Part shown: piece by piece, positions 9,180 through 17,865 of the stretch
Layout: the number at the start of each line of letters is the position of its first letter
How positions within the stretch are numbered: the first letter of the stretch is position 1
Assembly (NCBI GenBank): GCA_016786925.1
Contig: JAEUTU010000090.1
Location: 1 to 32,518, forward strand
Direction: 5' to 3'
Source: Bacteroidia bacterium
Lineage (GTDB): Bacteria > Bacteroidota > Bacteroidia > 2-12-FULL-35-15
Length of the DNA: 32,518 nt
Made by a program: the position numbers and the translations under genes
Notes under the pieces: model-generated
What the model was told of the DNA's origin: nothing
Database searches by the model: none
What the model saw: the letters and a program-made list of their open reading frames with translations, nothing else

Positions 9180-9818
9180 ATGTGTTTAAGAAACATAAAT
9201 ATACTGCTTTTTGTTTTTATCTCCTCATTTTGCTTTGGGCAGGATTCTGTCCCTTATTCAAAAGACTATGAGTTTAATGAAGGCATTTTTTTGAGCCTAG
9301 AACACTTTAAAAACAACGACCCGATCCCCAAAAAGATGATCGTTTCTGGTATTCCAAAAACACAAACCGACTTTTTTACAGAATTGATGGAGCAAAAAAC
9401 GATCGTATTTAAAGATAGTGCCGGTGCAGAGACAACAGTTCAAACAGCTTCCATCTGGGGCTATTGTCAAAACCGCTCCATTTATCTGAATTTCAACAAA
9501 GAATTTACCCGCTTGAATGTGATCGGTCATCTTTGTCACTTTACCTCCATGGTAACCGTGCAAGGTAGCTATCGCGATCCGATGGATTATAATTATGGGA
9601 TCAATAATACGTATCAGGAACTACGTCAGTTTGTTTACGATACCAAAAACAATAAAGTGCTTGATTTTAATTCGAAGAATATGGAACTGTTGCTGAATGA
9701 CGATGAGGTGTTGCATAAAGAATTTATGGCGCTTAAAAAAAGACAAAAGGCCGATTCTATTTTTATCTATCTCCGCAAATACAACGAAAAGCATCCCTTG
9801 TACCTGTCTAAAAAATAG
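9180..9818 (+). CDS. Exported protein of unknown function
   Basis: 212 aa with a Sec signal peptide (residues 1 to about 20, ending SSFCFGQ). I do not recognise a family. The mature protein is soluble-looking and mixed alpha/beta, with a Lys/Asp-rich C-terminus that ends ..YLSKK and no sorting domain or lipobox. Two cysteines (in WGYCQN and HLCHF) could form a disulfide. The segment SIYLNFNKEFTRLNVIG looks like adjacent beta strands. Its start is only 33 bp from the divergent protease start, so the two promoters overlap or one is internal. Confidence 0.65.
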   Translation: MCLRNINILLFVFISSFCFGQDSVPYSKDYEFNEGIFLSLEHFKNNDPIPKKMIVSGIPKTQTDFFTELMEQKTIVFKDSAGAETTVQTASIWGYCQNRSIYLNFNKEFTRLNVIGHLCHFTSMVTVQGSYRDPMDYNYGINNTYQELRQFVYDTKNNKVLDFNSKNMELLLNDDEVLHKEFMALKKRQKADSIFIYLRKYNEKHPLYLSKK

Positions 9819-9842
9819 TCTGCTTTTATTGCCGATTTTTAC

Positions 9843-9850
9843 GATATTTG
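9843..9850 (+). promoter_or_regulatory. Candidate -7 promoter element for ettA
   Basis: GATATTTG matches 7 of 8 positions of the Bacteroidota -7 consensus TAnnTTTG and lies about 110 bp before ettA. No clear TTTG -33 partner is visible at the usual distance, so the call is weak. Confidence 0.25.
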
Positions 9851-9867
9851 CAGCCTATAAAATTCAG

Positions 9868-9953
9868 AATTGTTGAATTATTAAATTGGAATAGAACACT
9901 TTGTTTCATTTAGTATCAATAAATCAACAATTTTTAAAATCAATAAATCAACA
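9868..9953 (+). repeat. Repeats and pairing arms in the ettA leader
   Basis: ATCAATAAATCAACA occurs twice, at 9915-9929 and 9939-9953 (24-bp period), directly before the ettA start. The sequence at 9868-9882 (AATTGTTGAATTATT) is complementary at 14 of 15 positions to 9918-9932. The leader could therefore fold into a long AT-rich stem, and the second copy of the repeat offers an alternative partner. Whether this controls ettA is unknown. Confidence 0.5.
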
Positions 9954-9958
9954 TTTCT

Positions 9959-11644
9959 ATGTCAGAAGGCAGACAAATCATTTTTTCGATGGTAAACGTT
10001 AGTCGTACGTTACCAACAGGCAAAACAATCTTAAAAGACATTTATTTATCTTTTTATTACGGAGCAAAGATCGGTATCCTCGGTTTGAACGGATCGGGTA
10101 AATCAACCTTAATGAAGATCATTGCCGGTATTGAAAAGAATTATCAGGGAGAGATCCATTTTTCACCGGGTTACCGTGTAGGATATTTAGAGCAGGAACC
10201 ACAGCTGGATGATAACAAAACAGTATTGGAAGTGGTTCGTGAAGGTGCACAGGAGCATGTGAACATTTTGAAAGAATACGATGAGGTGAACAATAAGTTT
10301 GCTGAAGAAGAATACTTGAATGATCCTGATAAAATGGATAAGTTGATCAATCGTCAGGCATACCTGCAAGATCAGATCGATCAGTTGGATCTATGGAATT
10401 TGGATAACCGTTTGGAGCAGGCAATGGAAGCATTGCGTTGTCCGGAAAGTGATACACCGATCAAACATTTGTCGGGTGGTGAGCGCAGACGAGTGGCTTT
10501 GTGCCGTTTGTTGATACAGGAGCCTGAAATTCTATTGCTGGATGAGCCTACCAACCACTTGGATGCAGAGTCGGTTGATTGGTTAGAGCAACATTTACAA
10601 CATTACAAAGGAACTGTTATTGCGGTTACCCACGATAGATATTTCCTTGATAACGTTGCCGGTTGGATCCTGGAGTTAGATAGAGGAGAAGGTATTCCTT
10701 GGAAAGGAAACTATTCAGAATGGTTGGATCAAAAACAAAAACGTTTAGCACAAGAAGAGAAAACGGAAAGTAAACGTCAGAAAACCTTAATGCGAGAGTT
10801 GGATTGGGTTCGTCAGGGAGCTAAAGGTCGTCAGGCAAAATCGAAAGCCCGTTTACAGAACTATGAAAAAATGTTGGGTGAGGATGTAAAAGAGAAAGAA
10901 GAAAAATTGGAGATCTTTATTCCGAACGGACCACGTTTAGGAAATGAAGTGATCGAAGCCATTGGTATATCAAAAGCTTATGGCGATAAATTGTTGTATG
11001 AAAATTTGAGTTTCAAATTGCCTCCTGCAGGTATCGTTGGTATCATTGGTCCGAATGGTGCCGGTAAAACTACCTTGTTCCGTATGATCATGGGACAGGA
11101 AACACCTGATAAAGGGGAGTTTAAAGTAGGCCCAACAGTGAAGATCTCTTATGTGGATCAGTCGCACAAAGACATTGATCCTGATAAAACGATCTATGAT
11201 GTATTAAGTGGAGGTGCTGATAACATTATCCTAGGTGGTCGTCAGATGAATTCACGTGCATATATTTCACGTTTCAACTTTGCAGGATCTGACCAAGGTA
11301 AAAAATGCGGTATCCTTTCCGGTGGTGAACGTAACCGTTTACACTTAGCCATGGCATTAAAAGAAGAAGGTAACGTATTGTTACTGGATGAGCCTACCAA
11401 CGATTTGGATGTCAATACACTTCGTGCATTGGAAGAAGGTTTGGAGAATTTTGCAGGCTGTGCGGTGATCATTTCCCACGACCGTTGGTTCCTGGATCGT
11501 GTGTGTACACACATTCTTGCATTCGAAGGTGATTCTCAAGTATATTACTTCGAAGGTGGTTACTCCGAATACGAAGAGAATAAGAAAAAACGTTTAGGAA
11601 ATGTAGAACCGAAGCGCGTACGTTATAAAAAATTAACAGTTTAA
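9959..11644 (+). CDS. ettA: Energy-dependent translational throttle EttA (ABC-F ATPase)
   Basis: 561 aa, the usual EttA length. There are two ABC ATPase domains and no membrane segments. Domain 1 has the Walker A GLNGSGKST at residues 42-50, the signature LSGGERRR at 171 and LLLDEPTNHLD near 193. Domain 2 has GPNGAGKTT at 364-372, LSGGERNR near 453 and a second LLLDEPTNDLD. An arm-like insertion (about residues 95-140) and a basic interdomain linker (about 255-305, rich in K/R/Q) match ABC-F proteins. EttA binds the ribosomal E site and gates the first elongation steps according to the ADP/ATP ratio. A strong hairpin terminator follows. Confidence 0.95.
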   Translation: MSEGRQIIFSMVNVSRTLPTGKTILKDIYLSFYYGAKIGILGLNGSGKSTLMKIIAGIEKNYQGEIHFSPGYRVGYLEQEPQLDDNKTVLEVVREGAQEHVNILKEYDEVNNKFAEEEYLNDPDKMDKLINRQAYLQDQIDQLDLWNLDNRLEQAMEALRCPESDTPIKHLSGGERRRVALCRLLIQEPEILLLDEPTNHLDAESVDWLEQHLQHYKGTVIAVTHDRYFLDNVAGWILELDRGEGIPWKGNYSEWLDQKQKRLAQEEKTESKRQKTLMRELDWVRQGAKGRQAKSKARLQNYEKMLGEDVKEKEEKLEIFIPNGPRLGNEVIEAIGISKAYGDKLLYENLSFKLPPAGIVGIIGPNGAGKTTLFRMIMGQETPDKGEFKVGPTVKISYVDQSHKDIDPDKTIYDVLSGGADNIILGGRQMNSRAYISRFNFAGSDQGKKCGILSGGERNRLHLAMALKEEGNVLLLDEPTNDLDVNTLRALEEGLENFAGCAVIISHDRWFLDRVCTHILAFEGDSQVYYFEGGYSEYEENKKKRLGNVEPKRVRYKKLTV

Positions 11645-11676
11645 TTATTTATAGCCTTATTATTTGATCTAATTTT

Positions 11677-11711
11677 AATGAGGAATTCAAAACCTGAATT
11701 CCTCATTTTAT
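11677..11711 (+). terminator. Intrinsic terminator after ettA
   Basis: A perfect 12-bp stem (AATGAGGAATTC at 11677-11688 with GAATTCCTCATT at 11696-11707) closes a 7-nt loop and is followed by a short T-rich tract. It lies 32 bp after the ettA stop and 16 bp before the next start codon, so it separates ettA from the gene at 11727. Confidence 0.75.
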
Positions 11712-11726
11712 TTTAAAATAAACATC

Positions 11727-12536
11727 ATGAGAGGAAAATTAATTTTAGGAATAATTGTAGGTGGAGTAGTGGGTGCTTTGCTGGTACTGATCTTTTTAGT
11801 ATTTGTGGATGGTAAAAGCAGCCGTAATACGACCGGTATTCAATTGGTGAACACCGATTCTACCAAAGCAGAAGAGAATAAAAAACAACAGATCCTGGTA
11901 TATGGCGATTATGTGAGTTTGGATAGTACCGATTATTTGTTGGTGCCATTGGGTATGAAAACGCTCGATAATGTTTTAGATGGTGGGCTAAGAAGTAAGT
12001 CTTCTGATGAGTACGAAACTTCTGTTGGCGGATGGAGAAGTTATAAGTATAATTTTTATGCGCTTGAATTTGGCAATTGTAATAACATCATATTCTACAA
12101 TAAAAAGCTGGAAGAAACACATTTGTTATTGAATAAACCCGCTATCATTTCCCAGTTTTATTTCCCTTATTACGATAAAGAGTATGATGGTGATAAGTAT
12201 TGGTTCATTCTGATGGCCATTCATGAATATGATTCCAATCTGGATGGCTATATCAATGCCGATGATGCTGAGAAAGTATATATTACGGATCTTTCTGGTA
12301 AGGTGATGACACCTGTTACACCTGATAATACGCAGTTGGTGGATTGGTTCATTGATGCTCCAACGAATACTGTTCTAATGAAAGTAAGAATGGATTCCAA
12401 TAAGGATCATAAGTTTGATTTTAATGATGAAATGGAGATTCTGAAAACATCCATCAGCGATCCTACCATCGGTAAAGCCATTATTGGATCTGAAATAAAG
12501 AATGAGATCAAAAAGATATTGAAGAAGATCAAATAG
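11727..12536 (+). CDS. Membrane-anchored protein with two EF-hand-like loops
   Basis: 269 aa with a single N-terminal helix (about residues 5-27) that looks like an uncleaved anchor, placing the rest in the periplasm. Two 12-residue Ca-binding loops are visible. One has D169, N171, D173, G174 and D180 (DSNLDGYINADD). The other has D223, N225, D227, D231 and D234 (DSNKDHKFDFND). Flanking helices are not obvious, so these may be dockerin-like or calcium-stabilised beta loops rather than true EF-hands. No other family is recognised. The C-terminus is a Lys-rich helix. Its stop lies 2 bp from the end of the convergent amber-split gene. Confidence 0.72.
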   Translation: MRGKLILGIIVGGVVGALLVLIFLVFVDGKSSRNTTGIQLVNTDSTKAEENKKQQILVYGDYVSLDSTDYLLVPLGMKTLDNVLDGGLRSKSSDEYETSVGGWRSYKYNFYALEFGNCNNIIFYNKKLEETHLLLNKPAIISQFYFPYYDKEYDGDKYWFILMAIHEYDSNLDGYINADDAEKVYITDLSGKVMTPVTPDNTQLVDWFIDAPTNTVLMKVRMDSNKDHKFDFNDEMEILKTSISDPTIGKAIIGSEIKNEIKKILKKIK

Positions 12537-12538
12537 CG

Positions 12539-12868
12539 CTATTGCTTTATGAATTTCGAGGAATAAATTTTATTCTGAATCTTTAGCTGTATAAAATATA
12601 CTCCGTATTGAAGAAAAGAAACATCAATTGTCTTAATTTGCTTGCCTAAACTGTTTTTTAGTTTTTCAGAATGCATGGTTTGACCTAAAATATTTTTTAT
12701 TTCAAGTATTGTATTTTCTGAGTAGCTTTGTTCGAAGACAATATTTACTTGATTAGTAGATGGATTTGGGAAAAGTTGAAAATGAATATCATTGATAACT
12801 TCATTTATCGAAACTGAATAATCACAAGCTACAGTTCCAATACTAAAATTGCCGAAGGTATTATCGGA
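12539..12868 (-). pseudogene. Severed T9SS sorting domain of the gene at 13471
   Basis: Immediately after the TAG at 12869-12871, the same reading frame stays open for 109 codons and ends at a TAG at 12539-12541. It encodes SDNTFGNFSIG.., a linker, and a recognisable type A T9SS sorting domain (FQLFPNPSTN, NILGQ, LQYGVYFIQL, final KFIKQ). It has no start codon or ribosome-binding site of its own. I read it as the natural C-terminus of the upstream protein, cut off by one nonsense codon, either a real mutation or a base-call error. Confidence 0.85.
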
Positions 12869-13471
12869 CTAGCATCGAAAACTTCTTTGGTCGGGTGTTG
12901 GACAAACTACACTACAATTTATTACACTTACAATGGTAGGTTCAAATGGACTAATGTTATTTGAAACAGGACCTATTTTCTCAATAATTTTAGCGTTATA
13001 TCCCCATTGACTTGTTGCAGTTGGGCTCACATATAAGTAGCGCAAAGACTCACCATTTATAATAGTTGTTCCTATACTATCAACTATTATCTTACCCAAT
13101 GAATCAGTGCACCAGGATGAATACCAAGAATCCATTTTTCCAGGAACAGTTAATGTATCTCCGGGTTGAGCGGAAAAATCATATAGTGTAAAAAAAGTAT
13201 TGTTGTGATATATATATACTTTGTTTGAATCGGCATATGTATAGAACGACTCCATGTAATTCGTTTTTACATATTTATTAATTCTTTTCGCATTAATTGT
13301 ATTTATGATGGTGTCACCTACATATTCGTATTTTAAATAACCAATATCACCGCCCGACCAAGGATCCCAAGTTGCATAACCATAATGCCAAGTAGCACCG
13401 GCTGGACACCATGTTTGTGCATATGAAGTACAAAAGCAAAAAAAGAAAAGAATGAGTGTTGATTTCTTCAT
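12869..13471 (-). CDS. Secreted protein, interrupted by an in-frame amber codon
   Basis: 200 aa as it stands. It starts with a signal peptide (residues 1-18, ending CTSYAQ) and continues TWCPAGATWHYGY, a beta-rich opening seen in many Bacteroidota T9SS cargo proteins. The body is rich in Tyr, Trp and beta strands, and no catalytic motif is visible. It ends at DQRSFRC followed by TAG. Related secreted proteins typically continue RCY.DN.FG.., and here the bases after the stop code for SDNTFGNF in the same frame. The full product would be about 310 residues (12539-13471). Without the tail it would reach the periplasm but lack the signal for outer-membrane export. The function is unknown. Confidence 0.75.
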   Translation of the reverse strand: MKKSTLILFFFCFCTSYAQTWCPAGATWHYGYATWDPWSGGDIGYLKYEYVGDTIINTINAKRINKYVKTNYMESFYTYADSNKVYIYHNNTFFTLYDFSAQPGDTLTVPGKMDSWYSSWCTDSLGKIIVDSIGTTIINGESLRYLYVSPTATSQWGYNAKIIEKIGPVSNNISPFEPTIVSVINCSVVCPTPDQRSFRC

Positions 13472-13519
13472 TTATGTTTTTTTGTTATATCTAATTTACT
13501 TCACATAATTGATAAACAC

Positions 13520-13563
13520 AAATAAAAAAGGCTTTTAAGAATTCTTAAAAGCCTTTTTTATTT
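13520..13563 (-). terminator. Perfect 44-bp palindromic terminator
   Basis: A perfect inverted repeat centred on GAATTC at 13539-13544, with arms running out through AAAAGGC/GCCTTTT into A and T tracts on each side. It begins 16 bp beyond the stop of the S46 peptidase gene (minus strand). Because it is symmetric, it can stop transcription in both directions. Confidence 0.8.
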
Positions 13564-13578
13564 ACATCATATTATCTA

Positions 13579-15729
13579 TTACTTCACGATCTTCATTTCA
13601 TTGATCAAGTTCGTTGCTCCACCAAATTTATCGATCATAAATAAGATATAACGGATGTCATTACTGATCGTACGTTTGTATTTGCTGTCGAAATAGATAT
13701 CTCCACTCATAGCTTCCCAGTTACCATCAAATGCCAAGCCTACCAATTCGCCATTACCATTGATCACCGGACTTCCTGAATTACCTCCCGTGATATCATT
13801 ATTACTGATGATCGCTACCGGTAATTCGCCTTTTTCGTTGGCATACTGACCGTAATCTTTTGCCTTGTAAAGCTCTTTTAATTTAGCAGGAACAATGAAT
13901 TCAAAATCTTTTGGATTCTCTTTCTCCATTACACCTTCTAAGGTAGTGTAGTATCCAAATTGTACTCCATCTTTCGGAGCGTATGATCTTACGTTACCAT
14001 AGGTTAAACGTAATGTACCGTTCGCGTCCGGATAGAATAATTTGCCCGGATTCATTTCCATTAATCCTTTCATGTATTTTTTGCCTTCTGCATTGTTCGC
14101 AGCATTGAATGCATCTACATGTGGTTTTATATTGGTCATGAAATTGTCATAGAATGCTTTGAAATGTGCAAAAGCAGGATCTGCTTGTAATTTTTTTAGA
14201 TCAGGCTTTGTTAAATATTTGTCTTGTTTGGCAGCCGTTGTCAAGAACGATTTTTCGAATACTTTCTTAGCATATTTTTCAAATGTTTCTGCATTTGTTT
14301 TGCCTTTGTTCTTTTTCACAAGGTCTGTTAAGTATTGTGGATGCTGATCTGCAGGGATCATTTCATAGAAATACTGCGTTAATTTTGCAAGGATCTTTTG
14401 TTCAGAAACAAGATTGAACTGTTTGTAAAACTCTGCTCCATTTGCTTTGATACGTGCTATAGCTTTGTCTATCTCCGCTTGATCAGGCTTTTCAGTTTTT
14501 AATAGTTTTTCCAATGCCATATACGATGAAGCATACGCTATTAAGGAAGAACCATTTACCCCTTCACGCATGAAGGTGTTGTGTAGAGCATAATTCTGAT
14601 ACCCTTTATAGGCATTTTCAAAATTGCTCAATACATTTTCGTATTCAGGCTTTCCTTTTGCCCATGCAGCAAATTGTTTTTCTGTAGCTAATTTTTCAAC
14701 TACCACTTTCATTCTTTTTAACTGCTCGGTTTGACCGATAAAGAATTTCCAGTAGTTAGCGATGCTTGCATAATCAGCAGATAGCAATAAACGAACACTG
14801 TCGCTTTTTACCATTTCTTCTTTCCAAGAGCTTAAACGTGCATCACGTAATTTAACAATCGTTGGGTTTACTTTATCGATCGCTAATTGAACACCAAAAG
14901 AGGTTTCGTAACGGTTGGTTCTTCCCGGGAAACCATACACCATGGTGTAATCGTCTTCTTTTAATCCTTTGATAGATACAGGTAAGAATTTCTTTGGTTT
15001 GTAAGGTACATTGTCTTTTGAATAGTTTGCCGGTTTATTGTCTTTGTTCGCATAGATACGGAACATAGAGAAGTCGCCTGTATGACGAGGCCACATCCAA
15101 TTGTCGGTATCGCCACCAAATTTTCCAACGGATTGTGGAGGAGCAGCTACCAAACGGATATCGGTAAATTTTTCAAAAACAAACAAATAGAACGCATTGT
15201 CTTTGAACATGGATTTTACACTGGTCATAAATTCTCCATTTTTACCAGCTTCATCTTGAATAGCTTTAAAAACTTCCGCTTTTTTTGCTTCTAATGCTTT
15301 CGCATCGGTAATTCCTTCTAAAGCCTTGTTTACTCTATCTGATACATCTTCCATGTGATGTAGAATAGAAACCCACATTCCTTGATTTGGTTTTTCTTCA
15401 GCAAATGATTTTGCCCAGAATCCATTGTCAAGGATATTGTCGGCAGTAGTACTATGTGTTGCAATAGCATCGTATCCGCAGTGGTGATTGGTCAACAATA
15501 ATCCCTGATCAGAGATGATCTCCGAAGTACAGCCGCCATTGAACCAAGCGATCGCATCTTTTAAACTAGAGTTGTTGATGTCATATAATTGTTCAGGAGT
15601 AAGCTTTAAGCCTTGTTTTACCATTTGCTCATAGTTGTTTTTCAATAGCATAGGTAACCACATTCCTTCATCAGCAATTGCCGAAGTAAATACAAAAGCC
15701 GAAGCAATAAGTGTAATTATTTTTTTCAT
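13579..15729 (-). CDS. S46 family dipeptidyl-peptidase (DPP7-like)
   Basis: 716 aa, the normal size for S46 exopeptidases. It has a signal peptide (residues 1-19) and the DEGMWLP opening common to the family. The chymotrypsin-type triad reads His83 (LTNHHCGYD), Asp219 (HTGDF) and Ser651 (GGNSGSP); the spacings match the family. S46 enzymes remove dipeptides from peptide N-termini in the periplasm. The residue 18 after the Ser is Gly (FDGN). From memory, Gly here marks DPP7 (hydrophobic P1) whereas DPP11 (acidic P1) has Arg, so DPP7-type specificity is inferred. It ends at a strong palindromic terminator. Confidence 0.92.
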   Translation of the reverse strand: MKKIITLIASAFVFTSAIADEGMWLPMLLKNNYEQMVKQGLKLTPEQLYDINNSSLKDAIAWFNGGCTSEIISDQGLLLTNHHCGYDAIATHSTTADNILDNGFWAKSFAEEKPNQGMWVSILHHMEDVSDRVNKALEGITDAKALEAKKAEVFKAIQDEAGKNGEFMTSVKSMFKDNAFYLFVFEKFTDIRLVAAPPQSVGKFGGDTDNWMWPRHTGDFSMFRIYANKDNKPANYSKDNVPYKPKKFLPVSIKGLKEDDYTMVYGFPGRTNRYETSFGVQLAIDKVNPTIVKLRDARLSSWKEEMVKSDSVRLLLSADYASIANYWKFFIGQTEQLKRMKVVVEKLATEKQFAAWAKGKPEYENVLSNFENAYKGYQNYALHNTFMREGVNGSSLIAYASSYMALEKLLKTEKPDQAEIDKAIARIKANGAEFYKQFNLVSEQKILAKLTQYFYEMIPADQHPQYLTDLVKKNKGKTNAETFEKYAKKVFEKSFLTTAAKQDKYLTKPDLKKLQADPAFAHFKAFYDNFMTNIKPHVDAFNAANNAEGKKYMKGLMEMNPGKLFYPDANGTLRLTYGNVRSYAPKDGVQFGYYTTLEGVMEKENPKDFEFIVPAKLKELYKAKDYGQYANEKGELPVAIISNNDITGGNSGSPVINGNGELVGLAFDGNWEAMSGDIYFDSKYKRTISNDIRYILFMIDKFGGATNLINEMKIVK

Positions 15730-15906
15730 AAAGTTTGTGTTTCAAAAAATTCAGCCACGAATTTAACAATCTAAACTACATTTTTAGCCTGTTTTTATAG
15801 GAATTTGGGTTATAATGTGACGAGTGGCTAAATTAGATAGATGAACAGCCATGAGAATGGATGAAAAAAATCACGATATTCGCAATCTGAAAAGGAAATA
15901 TTGATC

Positions 15907-17343
15907 ATGGCACAAAAACCAAGCATACCAAAAGGAACCCGCGATTTTTCACCACAGGAAATGGTGAGACGTAATTATATATTTGATACCATCCAAAAAA
16001 CGTTTCAACGCTATGGCTATTTGCCTATTGAAACACCTGCCATGGAGAACCTGTCAACCTTAATGGGAAAGTATGGCGATGAAGGAGATAAATTGATCTT
16101 TAAGATCTTGAATAGTGGAAACTTTATGAGTTCGGTCTCTCCCGAGTCTCCTATGTATAAAGGAAATTTTAATGTAGTACGAGACCCTAATACTGGATTA
16201 ATGAAGGTGGATACAGAAAAAATATCTAAAGATTTGTTGCCTGCTATCTCCGAAAAAGCGCTTCGTTACGACCTTACCGTTCCATTTGCCCGATATGTGG
16301 TACAACACCAGAACGAGATCTCTTTTCCATTCAAACGTTATCAGATTCAACCGGTATGGCGTGCAGACAGACCACAAAAAGGTCGTTACCGTGAGTTTTA
16401 CCAATGTGATGCCGATGTGATCGGTAGCAATTCCTTATTGAATGAAGTGGAATTGGTACAAATGATGGATGATGTTTTTACGGCTTTGGGATTAGGCGTG
16501 ATGATAAAGATCAATAATAGAAAGATATTGAGTGGTATAGCGGAAGTGATAGGAGAAAAAGAAAAGATCGTTACCATTACTGTTGCAATTGATAAATTGG
16601 ATAAGATCGGTAAAGATGGAGTAAATAAGGAATTGCAGGAGAATGGCGTGAGTGATGCAGCTATTCAGAAATTGCAGCCATTGATAGAATTTACAGGTTC
16701 TACTGCTGAAAAATTAAATTTCTTAAGATCCTTATTAGCGAGCTCTGAAATTGGTTTAAAAGGAATAGAAGAATTGGAGTATGTATTTAAAACGGTGGAT
16801 GCATCCGGTTTGTCAACTGCAAATGTTGAATTGGATATTACACTTGCCCGTGGTTTAAACTATTACACCGGAGCTATTTTTGAAGTAAAAGTAAATGATT
16901 CCCGTTCTGAATTTACAAGCAGCATTACAGGAGGTGGTCGCTATGATGACCTTACCGGAATTTTTGGTTTGCCTAACATGAGCGGAGTAGGTATCTCTTT
17001 TGGTGCCGACCGTATCTATGATGTATTGTTAGAGTTGAATTTATTTCCTGAGTCGGTTACAGCCAGTACCAAATTATTATTTGTAACCTTTGGGGAAGCA
17101 GAGCAAACCTATTGTTTGCCACTGTTATCAAGAGTTCGTAAAGCAGGGGTCAATGCTGAAGTATATCCTGATGCCAATGCTAAAATGAAAAAACAAATGG
17201 GTTATGCCGATGATAAAAAGGTTCCTTTTGTGGTGATCGTTGGTGGTGATGAAATGCAAAGCGGACAATTAGCTTTCAAAAATATGACATCCGGTGAGCA
17301 GGAAAAATTAACGATCGATCAGATCATTGAAAGGCTCATGTAG
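15907..17343 (+). CDS. hisS: Histidyl-tRNA synthetase
   Basis: Class II aminoacyl-tRNA synthetase of 478 aa that charges tRNA-His. It opens [12 protein letters not shown], and class II motif 2 is in [21 protein letters not shown]. The histidine-specific signatures are [10 protein letters not shown] and GGGRYDDL, with motif 3 in [11 protein letters not shown]. The C-terminal part is the alpha/beta anticodon-binding domain ([29 protein letters not shown]). The frame is open to a TTG at 15901, but the ATG at 15907 gives the conserved MAQKPS start and has AAGGAAA about 10 bp upstream. Confidence 0.97.
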   Translation: MAQKPSIPKGTRDFSPQEMVRRNYIFDTIQKTFQRYGYLPIETPAMENLSTLMGKYGDEGDKLIFKILNSGNFMSSVSPESPMYKGNFNVVRDPNTGLMKVDTEKISKDLLPAISEKALRYDLTVPFARYVVQHQNEISFPFKRYQIQPVWRADRPQKGRYREFYQCDADVIGSNSLLNEVELVQMMDDVFTALGLGVMIKINNRKILSGIAEVIGEKEKIVTITVAIDKLDKIGKDGVNKELQENGVSDAAIQKLQPLIEFTGSTAEKLNFLRSLLASSEIGLKGIEELEYVFKTVDASGLSTANVELDITLARGLNYYTGAIFEVKVNDSRSEFTSSITGGGRYDDLTGIFGLPNMSGVGISFGADRIYDVLLELNLFPESVTASTKLLFVTFGEAEQTYCLPLLSRVRKAGVNAEVYPDANAKMKKQMGYADDKKVPFVVIVGGDEMQSGQLAFKNMTSGEQEKLTIDQIIERLM

Positions 17344-17372
17344 TTTTACCGCAAAGGCGGAGAGGCGCTAAG
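17344..17372 (+). repeat. Left inverted repeat of the GxxExxY cassette
   Basis: Begins immediately after the hisS stop: TTTT, then ACCGCAAAGGCGGAGAG, then GCGCTAAG. It is an imperfect inverted copy of 17866-17896, with about 25 of 30 positions alike. The ACCGCARAGRCG type of sequence looks like a dispersed intergenic repeat rather than coding sequence. Confidence 0.7.
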
Positions 17373-17383
17373 CTAATCTTAGC
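17367..17383 (+). terminator. Short hairpin after hisS
   Basis: GCTAAG (17367-17372), a 5-nt loop, then CTTAGC (17378-17383). It is a weak 6-bp stem with no T tract, overlapping the end of the left inverted repeat. It could aid hisS termination or be part of the repeat's structure. Confidence 0.35.
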
Positions 17384-17438
17384 AAGACGTATAAAAATTG
17401 ACGCAAATTATAATTGTCCTTCGGACAATTTAAAATGT

Positions 17439-17825
17439 ATGACGAGAGAAGAATTTGATAAGATCTCGAAACAGATAGTGGATGTTTGCATTTGTGTACA
17501 TCGCGAGATGGGACCGGGTTTGCTGGAGTCTGTTTATGAGTTATGCATGATGAAAGAGTTTGAACTGCGTGGTATAAAAGCTCAAAATCAAGTTGTTATC
17601 CCCTTAATATACAAAGGCTTTGAATTGTCAAAGGAATTCAAAATTGATATCCTCGTAGAAAATGAGATCATTATTGAATTAAAGTCGGCAGAAGTTATTT
17701 TACCTGTTTTTGAAGCTCAGCTGATATCCTATTTGCGACTTACTGATAAGCGTCTTGGCTTTCTCATTAATTTCAACGTTCCTTTAGTGAAGAATGGAAT
17801 TAAACGTTTTGTAAATAATTATTGA
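17439..17825 (+). CDS. GxxExxY protein (PD-(D/E)xK nuclease-like)
   Basis: 128 aa, the usual size for this family. The name-giving motif is GLLESVY (G27, E30, Y33) and a PD-(D/E)xK-like core follows: D70 (FKIDILV) and E80-x-K82 (IIELKSAE), then a conserved Q94 (EAQLISYL). The fold suggests nucleic-acid cleavage or binding, but the family has no established function that I know of. Its genomic setting is unusual. It is the only gene between the convergent ends of hisS and trmD, and imperfect inverted repeats start right at both neighbouring stop codons. A 7-bp hairpin (ATTGTCC/GGACAAT, 17412-17428) sits just before its start. Confidence 0.88.
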   Translation: MTREEFDKISKQIVDVCICVHREMGPGLLESVYELCMMKEFELRGIKAQNQVVIPLIYKGFELSKEFKIDILVENEIIIELKSAEVILPVFEAQLISYLRLTDKRLGFLINFNVPLVKNGIKRFVNNY

Positions 17826-17841
17826 TTTTTTAGAATTTATA

Positions 17842-17865
17842 GTTTCATCGCTTTAGCGATGAAAA
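17842..17865 (+). terminator. Hairpin after the GxxExxY gene
   Basis: TTTCATCGC (17843-17851), a TTTA loop, then GCGATGAAA (17856-17864), a perfect 9-bp stem 17 bp after the gene's stop. With one bulged A the stem extends outward by three more pairs. It probably ends transcription of the cassette. Confidence 0.6.

Noticed and set aside
12869..12871. TAG read as pyrrolysine or a recoded amber codon
   Set aside because: TAG ends other genes here (hisS and the tail itself), and no downstream recoding structure is evident. Mutation or base error is simpler.
15730..15906. Possible small gene or RNA between the S46 peptidase and hisS
   Set aside because: The 170-bp gap shows only AT-rich sequence with weak promoter-like elements (TAAATTCG on the minus strand, GATATTCG on the plus strand), and no coding or stable RNA signal.
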